From Pedobacter aquatilis (GTDB lineage Bacteria > Bacteroidota > Bacteroidia > Sphingobacteriales > Sphingobacteriaceae): DNA of 64,000 bases. Shown piece by piece: positions 34,467 through 43,333 of the stretch. Location: NCBI RefSeq assembly GCF_030409415.1, contig NZ_JAUFPW010000011.1, positions 124,001-188,000 on the forward strand, read 5' to 3'. Both the position numbers and the translations under genes were made by a program. Within the stretch, counting starts at the first letter, position 1; each line of letters starts with the position of its first letter. The notes below the pieces were generated by a model. The model was given only the letters and a program-made list of their open reading frames with translations, was not told the DNA's origin and did not search any database.

Positions 34467-36668
34467 TTACAACACCAACAATCCAAACTCTCTCAAAGTG
34501 TTAATCGGTTTCGAATACCAGAATAATTCAAAGTTTTCCATATCCTTTTCAAAATCAGTTTTTACTTCTTGAAATGAATAAATTTTATCTCCAGAAACTT
34601 TTATTTTATCTAGAATGGAAACCAACCATTCTCCTTCGGTTTTGCTGGTCTGAACGGTAAAGCTTTCTTTTTTATCATGAAAAGTTAGTGAAGCCATTTC
34701 CCAGGAATTGCCTTTTTTAGTTTTAGTAAAAAAATCAGCATTAGGTTTGCTACCTAACCAAACCACCTTTGCAGTAGGTTTTGTGTTGAAGTTATTATCT
34801 TCATTTATGGCTTTCTCAATAAAATCAGAGGGTATTTTTGTTCGTGGAATTTTAAAATCGAACCAATCTTGCAAGTCATAATCAAAGCAAATTCCATGCA
34901 TAAAGTTGAAAAGCGATTTCTTCAATCCGAAGCTAAATTTGTTGTGGTCGATGCCAGTTTTATCCGTGTAATTAATGTCGTTATTCGCAAAAGTTCCAAT
35001 CACTTCTGTTTCCTTAACCACGCCAAATTTTTCAGGATACATGCCTACAGGACTATGCGCTGTCATGGCAAACTGATGCCAAAAACCAGATTGCAAAATC
35101 CCAGCTTCAAATAATTGGCGAACCATTTCCAAACTATCAACCGTTTCCTGAACCGTTTGCGTTGGGTAACCGTACATCAAATAGGCATGCACCATGATGC
35201 CCGCTTCGGTAAAATTTCGAGTTACTCTTGCAACTTGTTCAACCGTTACGCCTTTGTCTATCAGTTTCAATAACCTATCAGATGCCACTTCTAGACCACC
35301 AGAAACGGCAATACAGCCAGAAGCTTTCAGTAATAAACATAAATCAGCAGTAAAACTTTTTTCAAAGCGGATGTTTGTCCACCAGGTTACAGCTAATTTT
35401 CTTCGCAGGATTTCCAAAGCTACTTCACGCATTAATGCTGGTGGTGCGGCTTCATCCACAAAGTGAAAACCATTCTGACCAGTTTTTGTGGAAAGTTCTT
35501 CTATCCTATCTACAATTTGTTTCGCCTGAACAGGTTCATAAACCTTAATATAATCTAAAGAAATATCGCAGAACGTACATTTGCCCCAATAACAACCGTG
35601 AGCCATCGTAAGCTTATTCCATCGTCCATCACTCCACATCCGATGCATTGGATTTACAATTTCGATTACGGAAATGTATTTATCTAATAACAAACCCGAA
35701 TAATCAGGTGTACCAACATCAGCTTGCTTATAATCTTTTCTAAAAGAATCGTTCTTGTAAGCTACTTTGTCATTTTCGAGCAAGAATGTACGCTTGTACA
35801 TTTGCATTTCAGATGGAACATTTCCGCTAATATTTTGAATCAGTAATTCAATCGGTAGTTCGCCATCATCCAACGTAATGAAATCGAAAAACTCAAAAAC
35901 ACGTTTATCCGAAAGGGAGCGTAATTCAGTATTTGGGAATCCCCCACCCATAGAAATTTTAATTTCTGGATGGTATTTTTTAACCCATTGTGCCGAACGA
36001 AATGCACTATATAAGTTCCCTGGAAAAGGAACTGAAATCAAAAATAATTTTGGTTGAACGGATTCTATATATTCTTTCAAAATAGAAATCAGAATGTTAT
36101 CAATGTAACTTGGCTCCTGGCACAACGCATTGTAAAGCTCATCAAAAGAGTTCGCACTTCTGCCCAAACGCTCCGCATATCTACTAAAGCCGAAGTTTTC
36201 ATCTACACATTCTACGATGAAATCAGAAATATCTTCGAGATAAAGCGTGGCTAAATGCTTGGCTTTATCTTGCGTTCCCATTGCGCCAAAAGCCCAATCC
36301 AATTCTTCTAATTGCGCAAATCTAGAGGCTTGAGGTAAGAAATTATCTCCACAAATTTGTAGTGCTAAAGTTGGATTTTTGCCTTGGAGAAAATCAATAA
36401 CCGAATCAATTGTTTTTAAGTATTCATCTTGTAAGGCTAAAATTCTTTTAGAATTTGGACTTGAAGCACTTCGACTATGCTCTGCCTTAAAAAATATATC
36501 AATCAAACCTTGTTTTGAAAACATTTTAAGAATCACTTCTATTCCCAAATCGGCCTGAGTTGAAGATATATTTTTTGTGTTTAGAAAGCCTTTTATATAC
36601 GCTGTTGCTGGATAAGGAGTATTCAGTTGGGTAAAAGGTGGCGTTATGATAAAAAGTTCTGTCTTCAA
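34467..36668 (-). CDS. B12-binding-domain radical SAM protein, unknown substrate
   Basis: A 733-residue protein. An N-terminal half resembling a cobalamin-binding Rossmann domain (PKLFLISVPFPGNLYSAFR, ISMGGGFPNTELRSL, DFITLDDGELPIELLIQNI) precedes a radical SAM core. The cluster motif is HGCYWGKCTFCDIS with C359, C364 and C367, that is CX4CX2C rather than the usual CX3CX2C. GFHFVDEAAPPALM and AYLMYGYPTQTVQET belong to the barrel. The C-terminal 200 residues match nothing I know. Class members methylate or rearrange unactivated carbons using cobalamin. No precursor peptide or partner gene is next to it. Confidence 0.82.
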   Translation of the reverse strand: MKTELFIITPPFTQLNTPYPATAYIKGFLNTKNISSTQADLGIEVILKMFSKQGLIDIFFKAEHSRSASSPNSKRILALQDEYLKTIDSVIDFLQGKNPTLALQICGDNFLPQASRFAQLEELDWAFGAMGTQDKAKHLATLYLEDISDFIVECVDENFGFSRYAERLGRSANSFDELYNALCQEPSYIDNILISILKEYIESVQPKLFLISVPFPGNLYSAFRSAQWVKKYHPEIKISMGGGFPNTELRSLSDKRVFEFFDFITLDDGELPIELLIQNISGNVPSEMQMYKRTFLLENDKVAYKNDSFRKDYKQADVGTPDYSGLLLDKYISVIEIVNPMHRMWSDGRWNKLTMAHGCYWGKCTFCDISLDYIKVYEPVQAKQIVDRIEELSTKTGQNGFHFVDEAAPPALMREVALEILRRKLAVTWWTNIRFEKSFTADLCLLLKASGCIAVSGGLEVASDRLLKLIDKGVTVEQVARVTRNFTEAGIMVHAYLMYGYPTQTVQETVDSLEMVRQLFEAGILQSGFWHQFAMTAHSPVGMYPEKFGVVKETEVIGTFANNDINYTDKTGIDHNKFSFGLKKSLFNFMHGICFDYDLQDWFDFKIPRTKIPSDFIEKAINEDNNFNTKPTAKVVWLGSKPNADFFTKTKKGNSWEMASLTFHDKKESFTVQTSKTEGEWLVSILDKIKVSGDKIYSFQEVKTDFEKDMENFELFWYSKPINTLREFGLLVL

Positions 36669-36747
36669 AAGAAATATTTAAAGTGCAAAAGTAAGGGAAT
36701 TTTAGGAGTTATCCGATTCGTAATCTCTGTCATTTCGAGGGAAGCCG

Positions 36748-36787
36748 AGAAATCTTTGTAATTAGCTTATCCGTTTCAAAGATTTCT
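36748..36787. repeat. Intergenic inverted repeat (GTCATTTCGAGG type)
   Basis: AGAAATCTTTG (36748-36758) pairs with CAAAGATTTCT (36777-36787). It is flanked by GTCATTTCGAGGGAAGCCG on the left and TTCGCTGCGCTGCAGTCGAA on the right. It is part of the short-repeat family scattered through the window and fills most of the 223-base gap upstream of the next gene. Confidence 0.65.
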
Positions 36788-36891
36788 TCATTTCGCTGCG
36801 CTGCAGTCGAAAAGACGGCACTTCGAGAGTTATGCTAAACTAAATCAATAAAAAACACGTTTTACAAATACATCAACGCCATTTACATAAT

Positions 36892-37608
36892 ATGAGATTT
36901 TTGCTATTCCTTTTATTGATAATTTTTGCTGAAATCTCTTTCGCTCAGAAATCATTTATTTTCCCAAAAGTTAAATCGCAAGGTTTAATAGCAGAAGATT
37001 TAAAACCTGCAAACTGGACTATCATTGAAACCGCAAATGGAGACTTAAACAATGACGGCGTTGAAGATTTGGTCCTTGTATTTGAATCGAATAAAATTAC
37101 AGATGAGACAAGAACTTATGGCGATAACAACTCCGAAATCATAAAAGAAACGCAAAAGCCACGAATTTTAGCGATTTATTTTAAGGATAAAACGAATGGA
37201 GAATTTCGGTTATCCATGCAAAATAACGATTTTATCTTACGGTCACAAGAGGGCGGCAAACTTGGAGACCCGCTTAACCAAATCGGAATTAAAGACCAAC
37301 AATTGTATTTGCGGTTTCAGGGTGGTGCCGAATGGCGTTGGGAAATGGGTTATACTTTTAAATTCGAAAATAAGGATTGGTTTTTAACTAGTGCGATTAA
37401 TCTCTATTTCAACCAAAATACTGGCGATATGACCGAAAGAATTTACGATTTTAAAACCCGTGAATTATTTACAACGGTAGGTAATTTACATCGACGTGAT
37501 GTGGCAAATCGAAAAAGTAGCGAGGTATTATATTTTAGTCAGTTGAGAACTTTTAAGACTTTTAAAAAGCCATGGGCATGGGAAATTATGCCTAATGTTT
37601 ATTTGTAG
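36892..37608 (+). CDS. Exported protein of unknown function
   Basis: A 238-residue protein with a signal peptide (MRFLLFLLLIIFAEISFAQ). The segment ANGDLNNDGVEDLVLVFES (about 49-67) looks like an EF-hand-like or FG-GAP calcium loop. The rest is beta-rich with many aromatic residues (GGAEWRWEMGYTFKFENKDW). I do not recognise a named family. It is preceded by repeats rather than another gene and is convergent with the BaiN-like gene. Periplasmic or outer-membrane lipid-free location is inferred from the signal only. Confidence 0.7.
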   Translation: MRFLLFLLLIIFAEISFAQKSFIFPKVKSQGLIAEDLKPANWTIIETANGDLNNDGVEDLVLVFESNKITDETRTYGDNNSEIIKETQKPRILAIYFKDKTNGEFRLSMQNNDFILRSQEGGKLGDPLNQIGIKDQQLYLRFQGGAEWRWEMGYTFKFENKDWFLTSAINLYFNQNTGDMTERIYDFKTRELFTTVGNLHRRDVANRKSSEVLYFSQLRTFKTFKKPWAWEIMPNVYL

Positions 37609-37620
37609 TTAATAAGCTTT

Positions 37621-37812
37621 TTGCCACGGAAACACGGAAGTCACTGAAAATCTTATTATAAGCAAATCGTCATTGCTTGGCACAAGCAATCCTAATGCTT
37701 TTGCTAATAATTTTCTATAAATGAGATGCTTTGTACATCGCAATCACTAGAGTTGAATATTTTGAAACGGAATTTCAGGATGCTCATTTTTTCTCCGTGA
37801 TTTCCGTGGCAA
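37621..37812. repeat. Element bounded by CCACGGAAACACGGA inverted repeats
   Basis: TTGCCACGGAAACACGGA (37621-37638) and TCCGTGATTTCCGTGGCAA (37794-37812) are inverted repeats of about 18 bases with one extra base. Between them lie a small hairpin TTGCTTggcacAAGCAA and no gene. The element fills the gap between two convergent genes. Confidence 0.65.
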
Positions 37813-37820
37813 TAAATACT

Positions 37821-39011
37821 TTACAAATTCTGTGCGATTACGAAACCACTAGCCCAGGCCCATTGAAAATTATAGCCACCAAGCCAACCCGTAACATCCA
37901 TACATTCGCCACCGAAAAACAAATTAGGAATTTTCTTACACTCTAAAGTTTTCGAAGATATCTCATTAGTATCAATTCCGCCACGCATAACTTCAGCTTT
38001 ATCATAGCCTTTATCGCCTGCTGGTTTTACTTTAAATTGATGAATGGTTTGCTCTATTAAGTCAATTTCGGCTTTTGTTAAGGATGCAACAGGTTTTGTT
38101 AAGGGTAGAAACTTACCTAAAGCATCAGTAAATTTCTTAGTGTAATAACGATTTAACAAAGTTGACAACATGTTTTTGCCGTTCGATTTACGTTCATCAT
38201 CCAATAACGAAATAATATTTTGTTTGGGCAGAAGATTTAAATTGACAACCTTACCCCTACGCCAAAATGATGAAATTTGCAGAATTGCTGGTCCGCTTAA
38301 GCCCCAATGTGTAAATAAAATATTTTCTTCAAATGAAATTTCATCATTGCTGACTTCGCAAAAAACCGAATTACCCGAAAGTTGCGCAAACCACTCTTCA
38401 TCCTTACCGGTAATGGTTAAAGGAACTAAGGCCGGAGCAGTTTCTATAATTTTTAAGTTATGTTTTTTAGCAAAGCGTAAAGCAAAATCGGTGGCACCCA
38501 TTTTTGGAATCGGTAAACCACCTGTTGCAATAACCAATTTTTCAGCTTTTAAAACTACTTTGTTTCCATTTTTCTCATAAGTTACCTTGAATCCATCAAG
38601 TAATACTTCGATATCTTTTACATCTGCATTGCAACGAATTTCCTGACCAAAATCTTCGCAAATCGAAGTAAAAACCTGAACTACATCTTTGGCGTTTTTT
38701 TCATCGGGAAATAATTGACCTAATGTTTTTTCTTTGCCTTGAATGCCATAGGTTTCAAAAAAACTGATGGTGTCATCAACCGTCCATTGCGTAAAGGAAG
38801 ATTTTATAAAGTGTGGATTAGCCGAGATAAATTGCTCTGCCGATGCAAATTGATTGGTATAATTGCAACGGCCACCGCCAGAAATCAGGATTTTGGCACC
38901 TGGTTTTTCATTCTTTTCCAGCAGAATCACTCTTTTTCCAAGATATCCAGCTTGCACCGCACACATTAATCCGCAAGCACCCGCACCAATAATTATTGCA
39001 TCAGCATTCAT
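37821..39011 (-). CDS. BaiN/YhiN-like FAD-dependent oxidoreductase
   Basis: A 396-residue flavoprotein of the HI0933/BaiN group. The dinucleotide loop IIGAGACGLMCAVQAG lies at 6-21, followed by PGAKILISGGGRCNYTN. GLPIPKMGATDFALRFAKK and the C-terminal VTGWLGGYNFQWAWASG complete the FAD site. Some relatives reduce double bonds in bile-acid intermediates, but most are uncharacterised. It is a single gene. The substrate is unknown. Confidence 0.88.
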   Translation of the reverse strand: MNADAIIIGAGACGLMCAVQAGYLGKRVILLEKNEKPGAKILISGGGRCNYTNQFASAEQFISANPHFIKSSFTQWTVDDTISFFETYGIQGKEKTLGQLFPDEKNAKDVVQVFTSICEDFGQEIRCNADVKDIEVLLDGFKVTYEKNGNKVVLKAEKLVIATGGLPIPKMGATDFALRFAKKHNLKIIETAPALVPLTITGKDEEWFAQLSGNSVFCEVSNDEISFEENILFTHWGLSGPAILQISSFWRRGKVVNLNLLPKQNIISLLDDERKSNGKNMLSTLLNRYYTKKFTDALGKFLPLTKPVASLTKAEIDLIEQTIHQFKVKPAGDKGYDKAEVMRGGIDTNEISSKTLECKKIPNLFFGGECMDVTGWLGGYNFQWAWASGFVIAQNL

Positions 39012-39094
39012 AGCAGCAAAGTTATAAGTTTTAGAGTTATTGTTGTGTTAGTTGTTTTATAGCCGCGATTGAAGTGGAAATACTTTTTGTTGGT

Positions 39095-39158
39095 GTCATC
39101 CTGATCTTGTCGAAGGATTGTTTGTTAGTTCCAGATGCTTCGACAGGCTCAGCATGAC
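39095..39158. repeat. 24-base imperfect inverted repeat (GTCATnCTGA type)
   Basis: The left arm 39095-39118 (GTCATCCTGATCTTGTCGAA...) and the right arm 39135-39158 (...TTCGACAGGCTCAGCATGAC) pair over 24 bases with a few mismatches and a 16-base loop. It is the same class as the elements at 7.2 and 44.6 kb. Confidence 0.75.
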
Positions 39159-39291
39159 AGAAGTTAATGGCAGTGATAACAAAAAGATTGTAACGAAAAG
39201 CGGGACTGAGCATTAATAGTTGTAATAGCCTTGCGCTTCGAAAATTAATGTTACAAATCAATCATTCTGCCTTTATCCTTGTTCTTTTTAC

Positions 39292-39299
39292 TATTTTTG
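39292..39299 (+). promoter_or_regulatory. -7 box of purK-purE
   Basis: TATTTTTG fits TAnnTTTG and lies 23 bases before the purK ATG. No -33 TTG is found at the right spacing. Confidence 0.45.
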
Positions 39300-39322
39300 T
39301 GACTTAAAAATCTCTTTTATTG

Positions 39323-40462
39323 ATGGCAAAACAGATAAGCGAATTAAAGTTAGGTATTTTAGGTGGTGGCCAATTAGGCAGAATGCTGATTCAGCAATCG
39401 ATTAACTACAACGTAACTTCTTTGGTTCTAGACCCTGACCCAGATGCGCCTTGCAAACACATTGCAAACCACTTTGAAAATGGCTCGATTACTGATTTTG
39501 ATACGGTTTATAACTTCGGTAAGAAAGCCGATATTATCACCATAGAAATTGAAAAAGTGAATATTGATGCTTTGGAACAGCTTGAAAAAGAGGGCAAACA
39601 GGTTTTTCCACAGTCGAGAGTTATTCGTTTAATTCAGGATAAAGGCGTTCAAAAACAGTTTTTTAAAGAAAATGACATTCCTACTTCCCCTTTTCAAATT
39701 GTAAATACGAAAGAGGATATGGAAAATTGCCAGATTCCGTTTCCATACATTTTAAAGTTGAGAAAGGATGGTTACGATGGCAAAGGCGTAATGCGAATTA
39801 ACAGCGCTGAAGATTTAAACGGTGCTTTTGATGCGCCTTGCATTATCGAAAAGTTAGTGGATTTTGAGAAGGAAGTTGCTGTAATAGTTGCCAGAAATTC
39901 TAAAGGTGATATGAAAACTTTCCCGATGGTGGAAATGGAATTTAATCCGGAAGCCAATTTGGTTGAATTTTTAATTTCGCCATCAACGTACGCAGAAAGT
40001 TTACAGCAAAAGGCAGAAAATATTGCCAAAAACATCGCTTCATCGATGAACATTACCGGAATTTTAGCTGTAGAAATGTTTGTATGTAAGGATGGTGAGT
40101 TATTGGTGAATGAGGTTGCACCTCGTCCGCATAACAGTGGCCACCAAACAATTGAGGGCAATTATGTTTCTCAGTTTGAACAACATTTACGTTCGATATA
40201 TAATTTGCCTTTGGGTGATACCACAAGTATTACGAATGCCATAATGATTAATTTATTGGGTGAAAAAGGCTCAGAAGGCGTTGCTAAATACGAAAATTTG
40301 GAAAAGATTTTAGCGATTGATGGTGTATTTGTTCATTTATATGGCAAAAAATATACAAAGCCTTTCCGCAAGATGGGCCACGTAACTATTGTTGATATTG
40401 ATAGGGAAAAGGCGATTGAAAAGGCCAGGTACGTGCAGAAAACATTGAGGGTGATTGCTTAA
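39323..40462 (+). CDS. purK: 5-(carboxyamino)imidazole ribonucleotide synthase
   Basis: A 379-residue ATP-grasp enzyme that attaches bicarbonate to AIR in purine synthesis. LGILGGGQLGRMLIQQS opens the protein; YPYILKLRKDGYDGKGV and NEVAPRPHNSGHQTIEG are the ATP-grasp and metal-binding parts. I take the ATG at 39323 over the TTG one codon earlier. purE follows 58 bases later, so PurK and PurE form the usual pair that replaces class II PurE. Confidence 0.96.
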   Translation: MAKQISELKLGILGGGQLGRMLIQQSINYNVTSLVLDPDPDAPCKHIANHFENGSITDFDTVYNFGKKADIITIEIEKVNIDALEQLEKEGKQVFPQSRVIRLIQDKGVQKQFFKENDIPTSPFQIVNTKEDMENCQIPFPYILKLRKDGYDGKGVMRINSAEDLNGAFDAPCIIEKLVDFEKEVAVIVARNSKGDMKTFPMVEMEFNPEANLVEFLISPSTYAESLQQKAENIAKNIASSMNITGILAVEMFVCKDGELLVNEVAPRPHNSGHQTIEGNYVSQFEQHLRSIYNLPLGDTTSITNAIMINLLGEKGSEGVAKYENLEKILAIDGVFVHLYGKKYTKPFRKMGHVTIVDIDREKAIEKARYVQKTLRVIA

Positions 40463-40520
40463 GGGAACAAAGATTAAAGAGCAAGGAATAAAGATTAAAG
40501 AACAAAGATAAAAGCAAAAA
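40463..40520 (+). repeat. Short tandem purine-rich repeats between purK and purE
   Basis: The spacer is made of variations of AACAAAGATTAAAG and GAATAAAGATTAAAG repeated about three times. It is low complexity, and slippage could change the spacing to purE. Confidence 0.55.
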
Positions 40521-41003
40521 ATGAGTGCGAAAGTTGGAATAATTATGGGCAGCAAATCTGATTTGCCTGTTATGCAAGATGCAGCTGATGTTTTAAAAGA
40601 ATTTGGGATTGACTATGAAATTACAGTTGTTTCTGCACACAGAACGCCTGAACGTATGTTCAATTATGCAAAGGAAGCTCAAAGCAGAGGTTTAAAGGTA
40701 ATTATTGCCGGCGCAGGCGGTGCAGCACACTTACCAGGAATGGTTGCATCAATTACTACGCTTCCCGTTATTGGCGTTCCTGTAAAATCATCAAATTCTA
40801 TTGATGGTTGGGACAGTATTTTATCAATTTTACAAATGCCAAATGGTATTCCTGTTGCTACGGTTGCGTTAAATGCCGCTAAAAATGCTGGTTTATTGGC
40901 TACTCAAATTTTATCTACTGCTGATGAATCTTTGACGGTTAAAATGCAAGCCTATAAAGATGAGTTGAGAAAGAAAGTTGAAGAAAGCGCTGATAGTTTG
41001 TAG
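40521..41003 (+). CDS. purE: N5-CAIR mutase
   Basis: A 160-residue class I PurE that moves the carboxyl group of N5-CAIR to give [27 protein letters not shown] and [13 protein letters not shown] contain the phosphate-binding and catalytic Ser and His residues. [19 protein letters not shown] is also conserved. It is coupled to purK upstream. Confidence 0.97.
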   Translation: MSAKVGIIMGSKSDLPVMQDAADVLKEFGIDYEITVVSAHRTPERMFNYAKEAQSRGLKVIIAGAGGAAHLPGMVASITTLPVIGVPVKSSNSIDGWDSILSILQMPNGIPVATVALNAAKNAGLLATQILSTADESLTVKMQAYKDELRKKVEESADSL

Positions 41004-41106
41004 TCTGAGGCCAGGAGTTCGAAGTTGGATGATATATTGCTCATTTTAAATATAAAAAAATTACAGCTTAACATCAGACTTCCGACACCGGACTTTTTCT
41101 ACTAAT

Positions 41107-41670
41107 CTAATTCAAACTTGGGTCTACTGGGAAATTGCTCACATGAGCATATTTCGGACCCAGGTTTACGATAACATCTCTCCAGAGTTTCTCGTCATCA
41201 TTACCGAAAATAATATCAGGGTGTGAAACATCACTAACCATCCAGGCGTTTTGTTCAATTTCCTGACTTAATTGTCCATTATCCCAACCTGAATAACCCA
41301 AAAAGAATTTAACTTCATCTTCCTGTATTGCGTTGGTATTGATAAGAATTTTCAATGTTTCGAAATTACCACCCCAGTAGATACCGTTGCCAATTTCTTC
41401 CCCACTTTGCAACTTATCGTAAGCACGATGTATGAAATGCAATGTATCAGCAGCAACTGGCCCGCCAAAATAAATTTGATTCTGAGCTTCCCACAAATCC
41501 TGAATAACATCTTTTAAAAGCAAATTACCAACCTGATTTAAAATATAACCAACTGTTCCCTCTTCGCCGTGTTCGGTTATTAGAACCACGGAACGCTTAA
41601 AATTTGGGTCAGCCATAAAAGGTTCAGAAATCAGTAATCGGCCGGTTTTTGGTTTTATATTATTTAACAT
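41107..41670 (-). CDS. YqgE/AlgH (UPF0301) family protein
   Basis: A 187-residue cytoplasmic protein. The start at 41670 (MLNNIKPKTGRLLIS) matches the family; an in-frame start 24 bases upstream only adds a hydrophobic run of isoleucines. GRLLISEPFMADPNFKRSVV, YFGGPVAADTLHFIHR and FLGYSGWDNGQLSQEIE are the family blocks. The function is unsettled; AlgH in Pseudomonas affects alginate. It is divergent from pdxH, with 46 bases between starts that contain the pdxH promoter. Confidence 0.9.
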   Translation of the reverse strand: MLNNIKPKTGRLLISEPFMADPNFKRSVVLITEHGEEGTVGYILNQVGNLLLKDVIQDLWEAQNQIYFGGPVAADTLHFIHRAYDKLQSGEEIGNGIYWGGNFETLKILINTNAIQEDEVKFFLGYSGWDNGQLSQEIEQNAWMVSDVSHPDIIFGNDDEKLWRDVIVNLGPKYAHVSNFPVDPSLN

Positions 41671-41681
41671 GATGATAATCA

Positions 41682-41712
41682 TTTGAAGCACCATAAAAGA
41701 TGCCTATTTTTG
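41682..41712 (+). promoter_or_regulatory. Promoter of pdxH, full consensus
   Basis: TTTG (41682-41685), 19 bases, then TATTTTTG (41705-41712): both boxes match the Bacteroidota consensus at the standard spacing. The pdxH ATG is only 4 bases after the -7 box, so the mRNA is probably leaderless. Confidence 0.8.
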
Positions 41713-41716
41713 TTTT

Positions 41717-42367
41717 ATGCAAGTTACAAATGAATTTCTACAAAACCTGCGCCAAGATTACATAAGCGCTACATTAGATGAAAATGACGTAGATGATAAT
41801 CCGATTGTGCAATTTAAAAAATGGTTTGACCACGCCGTTGAAGCCCAGGTTTACGAACCAAACGTAATGACTTTGGCAACAGCCGATAAAGCCGGCCGAC
41901 CAGATGCTCGTATCGTACTTTTAAAAGGTGTTGATCAAGATGGCTTTAGATTTTTTACGAATTATTTAAGTGCTAAGGGAAAAGAGCTTAAGCGTAATCC
42001 TTATGCAGCTTTGGTTTTCTTTTGGCCTGATTTAGAACGACAAGTTCGTATTGAGGGTATGGTAGAAAAGTTGGATAAAGAAACTTCTGAAGCATATTTT
42101 AAAACCAGACCAGTTGCCAGCCAAATTGGAGCCGTTGCTTCTCCCCAAAGCCAAATTATAGAAAACAGGCAAATTCTAGAGCAGAAGTTTGAAGAACTAA
42201 AATCTAAAAGTGATGATAAAGAAATTTTAAAACCTGCACACTGGGGCGGTTATATCGTTAAACCTACGCGTATAGAATTTTGGCAGGGTCGACGAAGTAG
42301 ATTGCATGATAGAATTAATTTTGAATTAATAAAAGGAAGCTGGGTTAAGAATAGATTGGCTCCTTAA
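41717..42367 (+). CDS. pdxH: Pyridoxamine 5'-phosphate oxidase
   Basis: A 216-residue FMN enzyme that oxidises pyridoxine or pyridoxamine phosphate to pyridoxal phosphate. RIVLLKGVDQDGFRFFTNYL and KGKELKRNPYAALVFFWPDL carry the FMN site, RQVRIEGMVEKL and SQIGAVASPQSQ follow, and the C-terminal signature is EFWQGRRSRLHDRI. The length matches the family. The start is fixed by the promoter 4 bases upstream and probably leaderless. The next gene follows by 18 bases and may be cotranscribed. Confidence 0.96.
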   Translation: MQVTNEFLQNLRQDYISATLDENDVDDNPIVQFKKWFDHAVEAQVYEPNVMTLATADKAGRPDARIVLLKGVDQDGFRFFTNYLSAKGKELKRNPYAALVFFWPDLERQVRIEGMVEKLDKETSEAYFKTRPVASQIGAVASPQSQIIENRQILEQKFEELKSKSDDKEILKPAHWGGYIVKPTRIEFWQGRRSRLHDRINFELIKGSWVKNRLAP

Positions 42368-42385
42368 ACATCCAACGAAAAAATA

Positions 42386-43273
42386 ATGAAAAATATATCA
42401 GTAATAGGTTCAGGTACAATGGGAAATGGAATTGCACATACTTTTGCGCAGTTCGGGTTTAGTGTTAATTTAATAGATATTAACCAAGATGCTTTAGATA
42501 AGGCGATTGCAACCATAGGAAAAAACTTGGATAGACAGGTAGCTAAAGGAACCCTAACGGATGCTCAAAAAACTGATACCATAAATAATATCACAACTTA
42601 CATATCTATTGCTGATGGTATTAAATATGCTGATTTAGTTGTAGAAGCCGCTACAGAAAACATGGAGCTTAAACTTAAAATTTTTAAGGCCTTGGATGGC
42701 TTCGCTCCTGCTGATGCTATTTTGGCTTCCAATACTTCTTCAATTTCAATTACTCAAATTGCTGCTGTTACCAATCGTGGCGATAAAGTTATAGGTATGC
42801 ATTTTATGAATCCCGTTCCGGTGATGAAATTGGTAGAGGTGATTAGAGGATACCAAACCAGTGATGAAACCACCAAAACAATAATGTCGCTTTCTGAAAG
42901 TTTACAAAAAACACCAGTTGAGGTAAATGATTATCCTGGTTTTGTGGCTAACCGCATTTTAATGCCGATGATTAACGAGGCAATTTACACTTTGTATGAA
43001 AATGTTGCTGGTGTTTATGAAATTGATACCGTTATGAAATTAGGTATGTCGCATCCGATGGGACCACTGCAATTAGCTGATTTTATTGGCTTGGATGTTT
43101 GTCTGGCAATTTTAAAAGTGTTAAATGATGGTTTTGGTAATCCAAAATATGCACCTTGTCCGCTTTTGGTAAACATGGTTGCTGCTGGCAAAAAAGGCAT
43201 AAAAACTGGAGAGGGTTTTTATAAATATACCGCTGGTTCAAAAGAATTGGTAGTAGCTGACAAATTTAAATAG
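42386..43273 (+). CDS. 3-hydroxyacyl-CoA (3-hydroxybutyryl-CoA) dehydrogenase
   Basis: A 295-residue NAD-dependent dehydrogenase. The Rossmann loop GSGTMGNGIAHTFAQFG lies at 8-24. The catalytic His is in GMHFMNPVPVMKLVEVI. SNTSSISITQIAA and PGFVANRILMPMINEA follow, and the helical C-domain contains HPMGPLQLADFIGLD. The stand-alone size matches Hbd/PaaH rather than multifunctional FadB. It probably interconverts acetoacetyl-CoA and 3-hydroxybutyryl-CoA. It follows pdxH by 18 bases. Confidence 0.93.
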   Translation: MKNISVIGSGTMGNGIAHTFAQFGFSVNLIDINQDALDKAIATIGKNLDRQVAKGTLTDAQKTDTINNITTYISIADGIKYADLVVEAATENMELKLKIFKALDGFAPADAILASNTSSISITQIAAVTNRGDKVIGMHFMNPVPVMKLVEVIRGYQTSDETTKTIMSLSESLQKTPVEVNDYPGFVANRILMPMINEAIYTLYENVAGVYEIDTVMKLGMSHPMGPLQLADFIGLDVCLAILKVLNDGFGNPKYAPCPLLVNMVAAGKKGIKTGEGFYKYTAGSKELVVADKFK

Positions 43274-43333
43274 CAGTAATTATTTAGTAAAAAGTACTTA
43301 GATAAGGTTAATCATTCATCATAAAACACAAAT

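Larger units (their letters stand above)
39012..39319. other. Intergenic region with repeats upstream of purK
   Basis: About 310 bases without a gene between the divergent BaiN-like and purK genes. It holds the inverted repeat at 39095-39158. A TATTTTTG -7 box lies at 39292-39299, 23 bases before the purK ATG. The open frame on the minus strand here follows the repeat and is not believable. Confidence 0.6.

Noticed and set aside
39037-39261. 74-residue open frame on the minus strand
   Set aside because: It covers the inverted repeat at 39095-39158 and contains its translation.
40463-40520. CRISPR-like array
   Set aside because: The repeats are short, irregular, contiguous and low-complexity, with no unique spacers; no cas genes in the window.
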